Origin: Christensenellaceae bacterium
Lineage (GTDB): Bacteria; Bacillota; Clostridia; Christensenellales; Christensenellaceae
Length of the DNA stretch: 64,000 nucleotides
Direction of reading: 5' to 3'
NCBI GenBank assembly: GCA_022846035.1
Contig: AP025580.1
Span: forward strand, 372,001-436,000
Positions within the stretch are counted from its first letter, which is position 1; every line of letters begins with the position of its first letter. The position numbers were made by a program, and so were the translations under genes. Of this stretch, positions 32,697 through 41,339 are shown piece after piece. The notes under the pieces are model-generated. The model searched no databases, was not told the origin of the DNA, and was given only the letters and a program-made list of their open reading frames with translations.

Positions 32697-33545
32697 ATGA
32701 AAAAAATATCGGTGATCGGCGCGGGAACGATGGGAGCCTCTATCGCGCAGGTATTTGCAATGGCGGACTGCGAAGTGGCGCTGTGCGACAGGGCAATGGA
32801 ATATGTTGAACGGGGCAAGGGAATTATCGATAAATCCCTGCAATACATGGTGAAGAAAGAAAAGATCAGCGAGCGGCAAAAGCAAGAGATCCTGACGAAA
32901 ATTGTTTTCACGGATCAGCTCGACACGTGCGCAGGCAGCGAGCTTGTGGTCGAAGCCGTATATGAAAGCATGGACGCAAAGCAGGAAATATTCCAGGCTC
33001 TGGAACAAATTGTGGACGAGGATACGGTTCTTGCGACCAATACATCTTCGCTTTCCGTAACGGAGATCGGAAACGTGCTCCGCCACAGGGAACGTTTTCT
33101 GGGGATGCATTTTTTTAATCCGGCCAACATTATGAAGCTGGTAGAGGTTGTCGCAGGCATGCACACGCAGCCAGAGGTTTCGGCGCGTATTATGCAGGTG
33201 GCGCGCAATATTGGCAAAACGCCGGTGTGCGTAAAGGAACATGCGGGATTTGTCGTCAACCGGATATTGATCCCGATGATCAACGAAGCGATCGGCGTAT
33301 ACGCGGACGGCGTAGCAACGGCACAGGACATCGATACGGCCATGAAGCTGGGGGCTAACCATCCCATAGGCCCGCTGGCCCTGGGGGATATGATAGGGCT
33401 GGACGTAGTACTTGCGATCATGGAAGTATTACAGGCGGAGACGGGAGACGGAAAATACCGGCCGCACCCGTTGCTCAGAAAAATGGTGCGCGGCGGCCTG
33501 CTGGGGCAAAAGTCGGGCCAGGGATTCTATATCTACGAAAAGTAA
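32697..33545 (+). CDS. hbd: 3-hydroxybutyryl-CoA dehydrogenase
   Basis: A 282-residue NAD(P)-dependent 3-hydroxyacyl-CoA dehydrogenase, the usual length of clostridial Hbd. The Rossmann loop is G8-A-G-T-M-G13. Catalytic His is in H-F-F-N-P-A (about 139), with the paired Glu in the E-V-V-A-G segment. The C-terminal domain ends with G-L-L-G-Q-K-S-G-Q-G-F-Y-x-Y. It interconverts 3-hydroxybutyryl-CoA and acetoacetyl-CoA next to the thiolase. No acyl-CoA dehydrogenase or ETF gene is present, so the set is not a complete butyrate pathway. Confidence 0.95.
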   Translation: MKKISVIGAGTMGASIAQVFAMADCEVALCDRAMEYVERGKGIIDKSLQYMVKKEKISERQKQEILTKIVFTDQLDTCAGSELVVEAVYESMDAKQEIFQALEQIVDEDTVLATNTSSLSVTEIGNVLRHRERFLGMHFFNPANIMKLVEVVAGMHTQPEVSARIMQVARNIGKTPVCVKEHAGFVVNRILIPMINEAIGVYADGVATAQDIDTAMKLGANHPIGPLALGDMIGLDVVLAIMEVLQAETGDGKYRPHPLLRKMVRGGLLGQKSGQGFYIYEK

Positions 33546-33605
33546 ACGTCGCTTTTTTTCCCGCCCTGTTATATACTGGGGAAAAGAGGGAAGGAGCAGT
33601 AAGGT

Positions 33606-34115
33606 ATGGATTTTGTACTCAGGAAATGGGAAGGACGGGACGTTACCAGCGTCGCGCGTTACATCAATAACAGGAATGTGCAACGGTGGCTGCGCGACGG
33701 GCTCGCGTTCCCGTATACCATTGAGGATGCGCTTGCTTTCATTGAGGGCATATGCCTGGCGGCCGATCCCCAAAAAGAGATCATGCTGGCGATCGAAGCA
33801 GGCGGCGAGGCGGTAGGTAGTATCGGCGTTTTCAGAAAGGATAACGTATACCGCAAGAGCGCAGAGCTCGGTTACTGGCTTGCAGAGCCGTTTTGGGGGC
33901 GCGGGATTATGACGCGCGCCGTAGAACAGATCTGTGCCATCGCCTTTGATACGCTCGGCGTCGTGCGTATCTTTGCGGAACCTTTTGCGGAGAATACAAA
34001 GTCGAGAAGGGTGCTCGAAAAAGCGGGCTTTCATCTGGAAGGAACGATGCGGCGTTCGGTGTATAAGGAAGGACGCGTTATGGATTCGTGCATGTATGCG
34101 CTGCTGAGGGAATAA
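33606..34115 (+). CDS. GNAT family N-acetyltransferase (RimJ/RimL-like)
   Basis: A 169-residue acetyltransferase. The acetyl-CoA motif A region reads E-L-G-Y-W-L-A-E-P-F-W-G-R-G-I-M-T. The C-terminal motif S-R-R-V-L-E-K-A-G-F-x-x-E-G-T is that of the RimJ/RimL group, which acetylates protein N-termini or small amines. The target is unknown. GGAAGGAG precedes the ATG. It is a single gene with a strong terminator. Confidence 0.9.
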   Translation: MDFVLRKWEGRDVTSVARYINNRNVQRWLRDGLAFPYTIEDALAFIEGICLAADPQKEIMLAIEAGGEAVGSIGVFRKDNVYRKSAELGYWLAEPFWGRGIMTRAVEQICAIAFDTLGVVRIFAEPFAENTKSRRVLEKAGFHLEGTMRRSVYKEGRVMDSCMYALLRE

Positions 34116-34130
34116 AACGCGAAAGATCGA

Positions 34131-34162
34131 AAAAGATGCGGGTACTGCCGCATCTTTTTTTA
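34131..34162 (+). terminator. Intrinsic terminator after the GNAT gene
   Basis: An 11-bp perfect stem AAAAGATGCGG/CCGCATCTTTT with a 6-nt loop and a 7-nt T-run. Confidence 0.92.
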
Positions 34163-34188
34163 GTATACAAATATACATCAGAGGTACA

Positions 34189-34217
34189 TTGCGCTGAGTA
34201 AAACGAGGGTATATAAT
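34189..34217 (+). promoter_or_regulatory. Promoter of the AEC-family transporter gene
   Basis: TTGCGC (34189-34194), 17-bp spacer, TATAAT (34212-34217), about 25 bp ahead of the ATG. Confidence 0.6.
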
Positions 34218-34242
34218 AAGCTGGTGTGAGTATGGGGGTATT

Positions 34243-35163
34243 ATGGAAAATGTTGTCTTAAAAGCGATTGCATTCGTCTTCATTATCGCGCTCGGCTATG
34301 GGCTCAAGAAAGCGGGCGTTTTTAAACGGGCGGACTACAAAATGATGTCCAGGGTCGTCCTCAATATCACCTTGCCTGCGGCGGTGATTACCAGCTTTGC
34401 AAGCTTTGACCTAGACATGTCGCTTTTGTATCTGATTCCCATTGGCCTGGTATGCAACCTGGCTTTATCCGCCGTCGGATACCTGCTGGCATATAAAAAA
34501 GGCAGAGAGGCGAAGGCGTTTTTTATGCTCAATAGCTCGGGCTACAATATCGGCTGCTTTATGCTGCCGTATGTGCAGAACGTTTTAGGGCCGTTGGGGG
34601 TGATCGTAGCTTGTATGTTTGATACGGGAAACTCCATCATGTGCACGGGTGGAACATATGCGCTGGCGCGGAACGTCGCGGGCGTGGAAAAGGGAAACGC
34701 GATGCGCGGCCTGTTAAAAGCGATGTTCACATCGGTGCCTTTTGACGTATACCTGATTCTCATCTTGCTTGCGGTATGCGGCATTCATCCGCCGCAAGGA
34801 GTTACTGCCGTTACGTCGGTGGTCGGCGCGGCGAACGGATTTGTATCCATGCTGATGATCGGGCTGATGTTTGAGATCAACATTGAAAAGCAATATTTAA
34901 AGGACGTGATCCTGATTCTGGCAATCCGCTTTGCTTTCGCGGCAGGAACGGCCTGCCTGTTTTATTATTGCCTGCCCCTAAGCCGGGAAGTGCGAAACAT
35001 TATGGTCGTGCTTTCGTTTGCCCCGATGGCCGTGCTGAATACGATTTTTACGGAAAAAATCAAGGGAAACGTTGCTGCGTCCAGCATGGCAAATTCGCTC
35101 TCCATCGTAATCAGCCTGATCACGGTGACAACGCTCGTTTCCGCCATGCATTTGATAGGCTGA
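34243..35163 (+). CDS. AEC (auxin efflux carrier) family transporter
   Basis: A 306-residue membrane protein with about ten hydrophobic helices in two halves, as in the AEC family. Landmarks are G-Y-G-L-K-K near helix 1, the Asn/Pro kink N-I-T-L-P-A-A-V-I, and S-S-G-Y-N-I-G-C-F in the middle. Bacterial members export or import malate, malonate and other organic acids. Substrate unknown. Monocistronic. Confidence 0.88.
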   Translation: MENVVLKAIAFVFIIALGYGLKKAGVFKRADYKMMSRVVLNITLPAAVITSFASFDLDMSLLYLIPIGLVCNLALSAVGYLLAYKKGREAKAFFMLNSSGYNIGCFMLPYVQNVLGPLGVIVACMFDTGNSIMCTGGTYALARNVAGVEKGNAMRGLLKAMFTSVPFDVYLILILLAVCGIHPPQGVTAVTSVVGAANGFVSMLMIGLMFEINIEKQYLKDVILILAIRFAFAAGTACLFYYCLPLSREVRNIMVVLSFAPMAVLNTIFTEKIKGNVAASSMANSLSIVISLITVTTLVSAMHLIG

Positions 35164-35172
35164 ACACATCCG

Positions 35173-35201
35173 TTGTGTTTATCCTCTTTTTATGCTATAC
35201 A
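35173..35201 (+). promoter_or_regulatory. Candidate promoter of the two-component system
   Basis: TTGTGT (35173-35178), 17-bp spacer, TATACA (35196-35201), about 33 bp before the kinase start. Confidence 0.45.
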
Positions 35202-35233
35202 TATAGGAAAGAAAAAGAACAGAGGCAGCGCAT

Positions 35234-36745
35234 TTGAAATTTAAAGACATTTCCATTCGCAAGAAAATAACGCTGACAAATTTTATGATGATTGTCATTC
35301 CGGTGCTGATCGTATTGCTTATTATGGTCGGGATCCTGGTTGGAATACTGGCGGGCACGGGCTCTGGGATCACGATTTCCACGCTGGAGAAATTCAGTGG
35401 TAAAACAACGAATTACCAATTGCAGATGATGGTGGATTCGCTCAGCGAAGAGCTTGTGGAAAGCGCGCAACCGCTAAAAGAGGGCTCGGTGTTCCTTAAG
35501 ATCTGCAGCGATTTGGAACGGCTTGGTACGGATGTTCTCGTTACGGAAGGGACGCGGGCGCTCTACCTTACGCCGGACACAAGCGAAGAGGGCATGCAAA
35601 GGCAGGCGGAAGAAATCGGCGCAACAGGGGCGGGGCCGGCATTCCTGCGCAATGAAAACGGCTTTGTTTACCGCACGCAGACACAGGACGGAAAGCAAAC
35701 CTATTCCGTTTTTGCTGTGAATGAGGGATTGCCCTACGACGCGGGAGAATATTATGTATTCGAACAGGTAAAGGTCCAGCTCAAAATTCTCCTGGTCGCT
35801 GTCGGGGGGATTGCGATACTGATCATCATTCTTACGGGCACGCTGCTTTCGCGCAAGCTTTCAAAAAGTATATTAATGCCCATTGGAAAACTCAGCAGGG
35901 CGACTGCCTGTGTGCGTAACGGGGACCTTGATAAACCGGTGGGTTTTCGTTCGCGGGACGAGCTGGGGCAGGTATGCGAGGAATTTGACGAAATGCGGCT
36001 GCGGCTCAAGGAATCTGTAATGCTGCAGCAAAAATATGTGCGCCAGCAGCAGGAGATGATCGCAGGTATCGCGCACGACCTTTCCACACCCATTACCTCG
36101 ATCAAGGGATATGTGAGCGGAATCGTAGACGGTATTGCCGATACGCCCGAAAAGCGCGAGCACTACCTGCGCACGATTTACGATACGGCGTGCGACATGG
36201 ACCAGCTTGTGGACAATTTGTTTTTGTATTCAAAGCTGGGAATGGATAACGTGCCTTTCCGTATGGAATATACGGATCTCGCGGCATATCTTGAGGATTA
36301 CTGTGAGGATTTGCGGTTTAAATTACAAAAAGAGGATATGGAGCTGGTATTTGAAAACCAGTGTCGGGGAAGCGTATGGACGGATATAGACCGCATGCAG
36401 ATGGGCAGGGTGCTCAAAAACCTGGCGGATAACAGCATTAAATATAAAAAGCGGGATTCACATATTAAAAGCAGAATCAATATTGTACTTGAGGCGGCAG
36501 GGGCGGGCGCCGTGAGGATTGTATTTTCGGATAACGGCATCGGGATTTCGGAAAACGAATCGGAAAAGATATTTGAAAGCTTCTACCGCGGCGATCCGGC
36601 ACGCGGCAACGCCGCCAAGGGAAGCGGCCTGGGACTGTCGATCGCCCGGCGGATTGTGCGCCGTATGGACGGCGGGATCAGCGCGCAGGGCAGGAACGGT
36701 TTGGGACTTTCCGTCATCATCACGCTGCCGCGAAAAGGAGAATAA
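35234..36745 (+). CDS. Sensor histidine kinase
   Basis: A 503-residue membrane kinase. Helix 1 is at about 17-40, an extracytoplasmic sensor region at about 41-182 with no known domain, helix 2 at about 183-205, HAMP at about 206-260, then HisKA with phospho-acceptor H281 (G-I-A-H-D-L-S-T-P-I-T-S) and an HATPase domain (N-S-I-K-Y, D-N-G-I-G-I, G-S-G-L-G-L-S-I). The start is the TTG at 35234, which puts the short basic M-K-F-K-D segment before helix 1; the first ATG falls inside the helix. It partners the regulator 3 bp downstream. Signal unknown. Confidence 0.93.
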   Translation: MKFKDISIRKKITLTNFMMIVIPVLIVLLIMVGILVGILAGTGSGITISTLEKFSGKTTNYQLQMMVDSLSEELVESAQPLKEGSVFLKICSDLERLGTDVLVTEGTRALYLTPDTSEEGMQRQAEEIGATGAGPAFLRNENGFVYRTQTQDGKQTYSVFAVNEGLPYDAGEYYVFEQVKVQLKILLVAVGGIAILIIILTGTLLSRKLSKSILMPIGKLSRATACVRNGDLDKPVGFRSRDELGQVCEEFDEMRLRLKESVMLQQKYVRQQQEMIAGIAHDLSTPITSIKGYVSGIVDGIADTPEKREHYLRTIYDTACDMDQLVDNLFLYSKLGMDNVPFRMEYTDLAAYLEDYCEDLRFKLQKEDMELVFENQCRGSVWTDIDRMQMGRVLKNLADNSIKYKKRDSHIKSRINIVLEAAGAGAVRIVFSDNGIGISENESEKIFESFYRGDPARGNAAKGSGLGLSIARRIVRRMDGGISAQGRNGLGLSVIITLPRKGE

Positions 36746-36748
36746 GCA

Positions 36749-37435
36749 TTGAAACGAATTTTGGTGGTAGAGGACGACAGGAGTATAGCCGAGCTGGAGC
36801 GGGATTATCTGGAAGCCAACGGATACGACGTATACACCGTCTTTTCGGGCGAAGAGGGCCTTAAAGAAGCCCTCATGCGGGACTATGCGCTGATTATCAT
36901 GGATGTGATGTTGCCCGGTGCGGACGGCTTTGAAATTTGCCGGCAGCTTCGGGAAAAAAAGGATACGCCGGTGATTATCGTTTCGGCGCGCAGGGACGAC
37001 ATTGATAAGATACGGGGACTCGGCCTGGGCGCGGACGATTACATGGTCAAGCCGTTCAGCCCTTCGGAGCTTGTGGCAAGGGTGACCGCGCACATCAAAC
37101 GGTATGAACGGTTAACGGGCGCCCAAAAAGAGGATGGAGCGAAGCTGATCGAGACGGATGGGCTTATGATCGACCTGAATGCCCGCCGGATTTTTCTGGA
37201 GGGACAGGAAGTCGTTTTTAAAAATAAGGAGTTTGAACTGCTTGCCTTTCTGGCCTCAAATCCGAACATCGTCTTCAGTAAGGAAACGCTGTTTGACCGT
37301 ATTTGGGGTATGGAATCGTTTGGCGATACTGCTACCGTAACCGTGCACATCAACCGCATTCGCGAAAAAATCGAGAGCGGCGGGAAGAAGTTCATCGAGA
37401 CAGTTTGGGGATCAGGCTACCGTTTTCGCGGGTGA
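36749..37435 (+). CDS. OmpR-family response regulator
   Basis: A 228-residue DNA-binding regulator with a receiver domain (phosphorylated D52 in I-I-M-D-V-M-L-P, acidic pair E-D-D at 8-10, K in M-V-K-P-F) and a C-terminal winged helix (F-K-N-K-E-F-E-L-L-A-F, V-T-V-H-I-N-R-I-R-E-K-I). Start is TTG with an AAAAGGAG site that overlaps the kinase end. Nothing nearby reveals its regulon. Confidence 0.95.
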   Translation: MKRILVVEDDRSIAELERDYLEANGYDVYTVFSGEEGLKEALMRDYALIIMDVMLPGADGFEICRQLREKKDTPVIIVSARRDDIDKIRGLGLGADDYMVKPFSPSELVARVTAHIKRYERLTGAQKEDGAKLIETDGLMIDLNARRIFLEGQEVVFKNKEFELLAFLASNPNIVFSKETLFDRIWGMESFGDTATVTVHINRIREKIESGGKKFIETVWGSGYRFRG

Positions 37436-37720
37436 GCTGTCGATAAGCTCCCATATGGACCGTGATTAACGGGAAGCGTATATTGAATATTATGGTGATC
37501 GGCGATATTGGCGTTTTCAGCCATATGGCCGATTATTTTTTGCCCCGCGCGTTCACGCAATTCCTGCGCTGCCCGGGCACAACTTTAACAATGACGCCGT
37601 CATCGCGAAGAACACGTTATGAAGAAAAGATTACGCGATTCTTTATGCTTTGTTTAGAGATCGTTTAGAAATAAGGGGTATTCTTGTGGAAACATGAATA
37701 AAAGGAAAGGTATGTGACAG

Positions 37721-38353
37721 ATGGACTGGATTATTTCCCTGATGGACCAGTTTGGGTACATTGGGATTGCGCTTCTGATCGCCATAGAAAATATATTCCC
37801 GCCTATCCCCTCGGAGGTAATCCTTACGTTCGGCGGTTTTATGACAACATATACGAGCATGGATATGTGGGGCGTGGTATTGGCGGCGACGGTAGGGTCG
37901 ATTGCGGGCGCGCTCGTACTTTACGGGGTCGGACGTATTTTGAATGCGCAGAGGCTGGAACGGTGGCTGGGCGGAAAGCTGGGACGTATTTTGCGCCTGA
38001 AGCCGGAAGATGTGGAAAAGGCGCAGGCATGGTTTGAAAAACGCGGCGGGAAAGCTGTGTTTTTATGCCGCTTTGTACCCATCGTGCGCAGCTTGATCTC
38101 CATCCCTGCGGGAATGACGAAAATGAATATGGGAAAGTTTACCTTGTTCACGGCAGCGGGAACTTTCGTGTGGAATTTGGTATTGGTGAATCTGGGCGTT
38201 TTCGCGGGAGCGTCATGGGAAAAGATTGCCGACGCGATCGGCGTCTATGCAAATGTTGTATTGGTCGTCATCGTTGCGGCGCTTGCCGCCGGAGTGGTTA
38301 TTTTCCTGTGGAGGCGCTCGCGCAAAAAGGCGCTGAAAACAGAAGTAAAATAA
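37721..38353 (+). CDS. DedA family membrane protein
   Basis: A 210-residue DedA/VTT-domain membrane protein. Characteristic segments are E-N-I-F-P-P-I-P-S-E-V-I-L (about 23-35), the R-F-V-P-I-V-R-S-L-I-S-I-P-A-G loop, and W-N-L-V-L-V-N-L-G. DedA proteins help recycle undecaprenyl phosphate or scramble phospholipids and need membrane potential. It stands alone: 285 bp upstream has no convincing gene, and a terminator follows. Confidence 0.93.
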   Translation: MDWIISLMDQFGYIGIALLIAIENIFPPIPSEVILTFGGFMTTYTSMDMWGVVLAATVGSIAGALVLYGVGRILNAQRLERWLGGKLGRILRLKPEDVEKAQAWFEKRGGKAVFLCRFVPIVRSLISIPAGMTKMNMGKFTLFTAAGTFVWNLVLVNLGVFAGASWEKIADAIGVYANVVLVVIVAALAAGVVIFLWRRSRKKALKTEVK

Positions 38354-38362
38354 AAGACAGGC

Positions 38363-38388
38363 AAAAGCTGCGTTTTACGCGGCTTTTT
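38363..38388 (+). terminator. Intrinsic terminator after the DedA gene
   Basis: A 10-bp stem AAAAGCTGCG/CGCGGCTTTT (one G-T pair) with a 5-nt loop and a short T-tail. Confidence 0.8.
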
Positions 38389-38400
38389 GGTTTGCGCGCA

Positions 38401-38429
38401 TTGACAGTATTTTTTGAACAGGCTACAAT
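38401..38429 (+). promoter_or_regulatory. Promoter of the XRE-cupin / acyl-CoA synthetase operon
   Basis: TTGACA (38401-38406), 17-bp spacer, TACAAT (38424-38429), about 48 bp before the regulator ATG. Confidence 0.78.
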
Positions 38430-38476
38430 AAAAGGGTATTTTTTGTCCCCAAAACCGTAGAAAAGAGGAACAGATA

Positions 38477-39022
38477 ATGAACAGTCAGGTCATACAGATT
38501 GCGGCACGGATACGTGAGCTTCGGGAAATCCTTGAAATTCCACAGGAAGAGGTTGCGGAAAAAGTCGGGATCAGCCTGGAAGAATATAAAAAATATGAAA
38601 GCGCCCAGGACGATATTCCCATCGGCGTGCTTTACGGCGTTGCGGCAGAACTGCGCGTCGACCCGACCGAACTGCTCACGGGCGAAGCGCCGCGCATGGA
38701 TGAATATACGATCGTACGCGGCGGCAATGGCGTGAGTGTGGAACGGTATCCGGGATATGCGTTCACTTCTCTGGCATTCAACTATAAAAACCGCGACATG
38801 GAGCCGATGATCGTTACGATCTCGCCGAACGACGAGGCGGAACTGGTGACGCACGAGGGACAGGAATTCAATTATGTGCTGGAGGGCAGTATCAAGATCG
38901 TGATCCAGGACAGGGAATTTATTTTGAACGCGGGCGACAGTATTTATTTTAATCCTATGCTGCCCCACGGACAGCGCGCGGCAGGCGGACAGGCAAAGTT
39001 CTTGACGATAATCAATGAGTGA
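38477..39022 (+). CDS. XRE-family regulator with cupin sensor domain
   Basis: A 181-residue repressor or activator with an N-terminal Cro/CI helix-turn-helix (about 8-65, E-E-V-A-E-K-V-G-I-S) and a C-terminal cupin (about 105-178, H-E-G-Q-E-F-N-Y-V-L-E-G then D-S-I-Y-F-N-P-M-L-P-H). Proteins of this layout sit next to the enzyme genes they control and sense a pathway metabolite in the cupin. Its stop overlaps the start of the acyl-CoA synthetase gene by 8 bp, so it likely regulates that gene and itself. Confidence 0.92.
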   Translation: MNSQVIQIAARIRELREILEIPQEEVAEKVGISLEEYKKYESAQDDIPIGVLYGVAAELRVDPTELLTGEAPRMDEYTIVRGGNGVSVERYPGYAFTSLAFNYKNRDMEPMIVTISPNDEAELVTHEGQEFNYVLEGSIKIVIQDREFILNAGDSIYFNPMLPHGQRAAGGQAKFLTIINE

Positions 39023-40703
39023 TATGGGGGCAGGGTCGATGTTAGAAAGATTTTTGGATAGAACGGAATTCGAGAATTACGATGATTTTAAGCAGAATTA
39101 CAAGCTCAATATACCGGAGCATTTTAATTTTGCATACGATATTGTAGACGAGTGGGCGCGCCAGGATGAAAACAAGCCGGCGCTGGTGTGGTGCGACGAT
39201 GACGGCAATGAAAAGAGATTTTCGTTCGGCGACATCAGCCGCATGAGCAACAGGGCCGCCAATATGCTCAAGGACATGGGGATTCGCAAAGGCGATACCG
39301 TCATGCTGATGCTAAAACAGCGTCCGGAAGTGTGGTTTATGATGGTGGGGCTTTGCAAACTGGGGGCTATCTGTATTCCTGCGACTTTCCAGCTAACGCC
39401 AAAGGACATCATTTATCGCTGTAATGCCGCCGAAGTGAAAATGGTATGCTCGGTGGACGATGATGACATGCTCAGTCATATTGAGCAGTCCTTAGCCGAG
39501 TGTCCGACGCTCAAAAGCGTGGGCGTGGTAGGCGAGAATATTCCTGAGTGGGGCTATGACCTGCGCGAAAAGCTTGGAGAAGCGAGCGACAACTGGACGC
39601 GCGAATACCAAAATGAAACGGACGATCCGATGTTGATTTATTTTTCGTCTGGAACGACGGGCATGCCTAAAATGATCCTGCATGATTTTACTTATCCGCT
39701 TGGACATATTGTGACCGCGAAATATTGGCAGAAAGTGGAAGACGGCGGCCTGCACCTTACGGTCTCGGACTCCGGCTGGGCGAAATTCGGCTGGGGGAAA
39801 ATATATGGGCAATGGATTTGCGGAGCGGTCGTTGTGGCCTATGATACGGAAAAATTTACACCGTCGAAGATGCTGGAGACGATCAACAGGCTGAAACTGA
39901 CGACATTTTGTGCGCCGCCGACGATTTACCGTTTTTTGATCAAGGAAGATATGAGCCATTGTGATTTTTCGACGATTAAGCACGCGGGGATCGCGGGAGA
40001 GCCGCTTAATCCGGAGGTATACAACCGCTTTTTGGAAGCGACGGGCCTTGCCGTAACGGAGGGCTTCGGGCAGTCTGAAACGAGCGTGCTGATCGCCAAT
40101 TTCGGCTGGGATCCGATTAAGCCGGGATCGACGGGAAAACCCTCGCCGCTTTACGACGTGGATATTGTGGACGAGGATGGCAATTCCTGCGAGGACGGCA
40201 TCGTCGGTTCGATCGTCGTCAAGAATACCGACAAAAAGCATCCGGCAGGTTTATTTAAAAAATATTACAAGGACGAGGAAGCGACGGACCGTTGCTGGAA
40301 AAACGGCGTCTATAATACGGGCGATACGGCCTGGCGGGATGCGGAAGGATATTTCTGGTTCGTAGGCCGCAACGATGATGTGATCAAATGCTCAGGCTAT
40401 AGAATCGGGCCGTTTGAGGTGGAGAGCGCGCTGCTGACGCACCAGTCTGTGCTAGAGTGCGCAGTTACCGCGGTGCCCGACCCTGTGCGCGGCCAGGTCG
40501 TGAAAGCGACGGTGGTACTCGCACGCGGATACGAGGCGAGCGAGGAGCTGAAAAAGGAGCTGCAGACGCATGTGAAAAACGTCACGGCTCCGTACAAATA
40601 TCCGCGCGTGGTGGAATTTGTAAAGGAACTGCCGAAAACGGTAAGCGGAAAGATACGCCGCGTACAGATTCGCAGGGAAGACGCTGGAAAAGCAAAAGAA
40701 TGA
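39015..40703 (+). CDS. AMP-forming acyl-CoA synthetase
   Basis: A 562-residue adenylate-forming ligase of the medium-chain/aryl acyl-CoA synthetase type. The phosphate loop is Y-F-S-S-G-T-T-G-M-P-K (about 209-219). Later motifs are the adenine-binding E-G-F-G-Q-S-E-T, Y-N-T-G-D-T, G-R-N-D-D-V-I-K-C-S-G-Y-R and the catalytic Lys in V-S-G-K-I-R-R near the C-terminus. It activates a carboxylic acid to the acyl-CoA with ATP cleavage to AMP. It could supply acyl-CoA to the thiolase-HBD set 5.5 kb upstream, although its regulation is separate. ATG 39015 overlaps the regulator gene. Confidence 0.93.
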   Translation: MSDMGAGSMLERFLDRTEFENYDDFKQNYKLNIPEHFNFAYDIVDEWARQDENKPALVWCDDDGNEKRFSFGDISRMSNRAANMLKDMGIRKGDTVMLMLKQRPEVWFMMVGLCKLGAICIPATFQLTPKDIIYRCNAAEVKMVCSVDDDDMLSHIEQSLAECPTLKSVGVVGENIPEWGYDLREKLGEASDNWTREYQNETDDPMLIYFSSGTTGMPKMILHDFTYPLGHIVTAKYWQKVEDGGLHLTVSDSGWAKFGWGKIYGQWICGAVVVAYDTEKFTPSKMLETINRLKLTTFCAPPTIYRFLIKEDMSHCDFSTIKHAGIAGEPLNPEVYNRFLEATGLAVTEGFGQSETSVLIANFGWDPIKPGSTGKPSPLYDVDIVDEDGNSCEDGIVGSIVVKNTDKKHPAGLFKKYYKDEEATDRCWKNGVYNTGDTAWRDAEGYFWFVGRNDDVIKCSGYRIGPFEVESALLTHQSVLECAVTAVPDPVRGQVVKATVVLARGYEASEELKKELQTHVKNVTAPYKYPRVVEFVKELPKTVSGKIRRVQIRREDAGKAKE

Positions 40704-40709
40704 GGCAAT

Positions 40710-40740
40710 AAAAAAGCACGGCTCCAGCCGTGCTTTTTTG
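40710..40740. terminator. Bidirectional terminator between the acyl-CoA synthetase and RpiB-like genes
   Basis: Stem GCACGGCT/AGCCGTGC flanked by six A and six T residues, serving convergent genes. Confidence 0.9.
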
Positions 40741-40752
40741 GTATACAGGGAT

Positions 40753-41217
40753 TTATTGATAAATTTCCGCTTCGACCTCGGCAAAAGCCTGGGATTCTTT
40801 GGCGCATTTTTCTTTCATCTCGGGCGTGAGGCCTTCCAGATGCCGGGCATTTAGCCAGGCGTTTGCCATTTCGATCCCCAGTACATGACCGACGATGAAA
40901 CCGCCCATACAAAGAACGTTGGTATTATTGACGGCCTTGGAACGCCAGGCGGTATATACGCTTTCGCACAGCGCAGCATAAACGCCTTTATATTTGTTGG
41001 CGATAATACTGATCCCCATGCCTGTGCCGCACATCATGATACCACGGTCGTATTCTCCGTTTTGCACGCCCCTGGCCACTGCTTTCGCCACATCCTGATA
41101 TAAAAGCGGACCGTCAGCAGACACGTCAAACACCTCATAGCCCTTATCAATAAGGTCGGCCCGGACCGCATTCTTCAAGTCGTATCCGCCAAAATCTCCG
41201 CCCATAATAATCTTCAT
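40753..41217 (-). CDS. RpiB/LacAB-family sugar-phosphate isomerase with altered active site
   Basis: A 154-residue isomerase of the RpiB/LacA/LacB family. The catalytic Cys loop M-C63-G-T-G-M-G is intact. Two positions differ from ribose 5-phosphate isomerase B: the N-terminal S-D-H-A-G reads G-D-F-G-G (F9 for His), and the ring-opening His of the R-x-H-N-D-T-N-V-L region is V96 (K-A-V-N-N-T-N-V-L). It may therefore act on a sugar phosphate other than ribose 5-phosphate, as LacB or the tetrose-phosphate isomerases do. Single gene with ATG at 41217 and an AGAAAGGAT-like site. Confidence 0.85.
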   Translation of the reverse strand: MKIIMGGDFGGYDLKNAVRADLIDKGYEVFDVSADGPLLYQDVAKAVARGVQNGEYDRGIMMCGTGMGISIIANKYKGVYAALCESVYTAWRSKAVNNTNVLCMGGFIVGHVLGIEMANAWLNARHLEGLTPEMKEKCAKESQAFAEVEAEIYQ

Positions 41218-41339
41218 TTCGCAGCATCCTTTCTCAATCCGATATGATATGTCAAAGGTAGCATATCGAAAAAAGAGATGTCAAGCAAAGACGGTTATAC
41301 CACAAAAATTGAAACGCATTGCAGGGCTTGAAAAATGGA

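Noticed and set aside
30739..33545. Complete butyrate (bcs) operon
   Set aside because: Thiolase, crotonase and Hbd are present but there is no butyryl-CoA dehydrogenase or etfAB nearby.
37462..37668. 68-residue ORF between the response regulator and DedA gene
   Set aside because: No ribosome site, no recognisable domain. The 285-bp gap holds no gene I can support.
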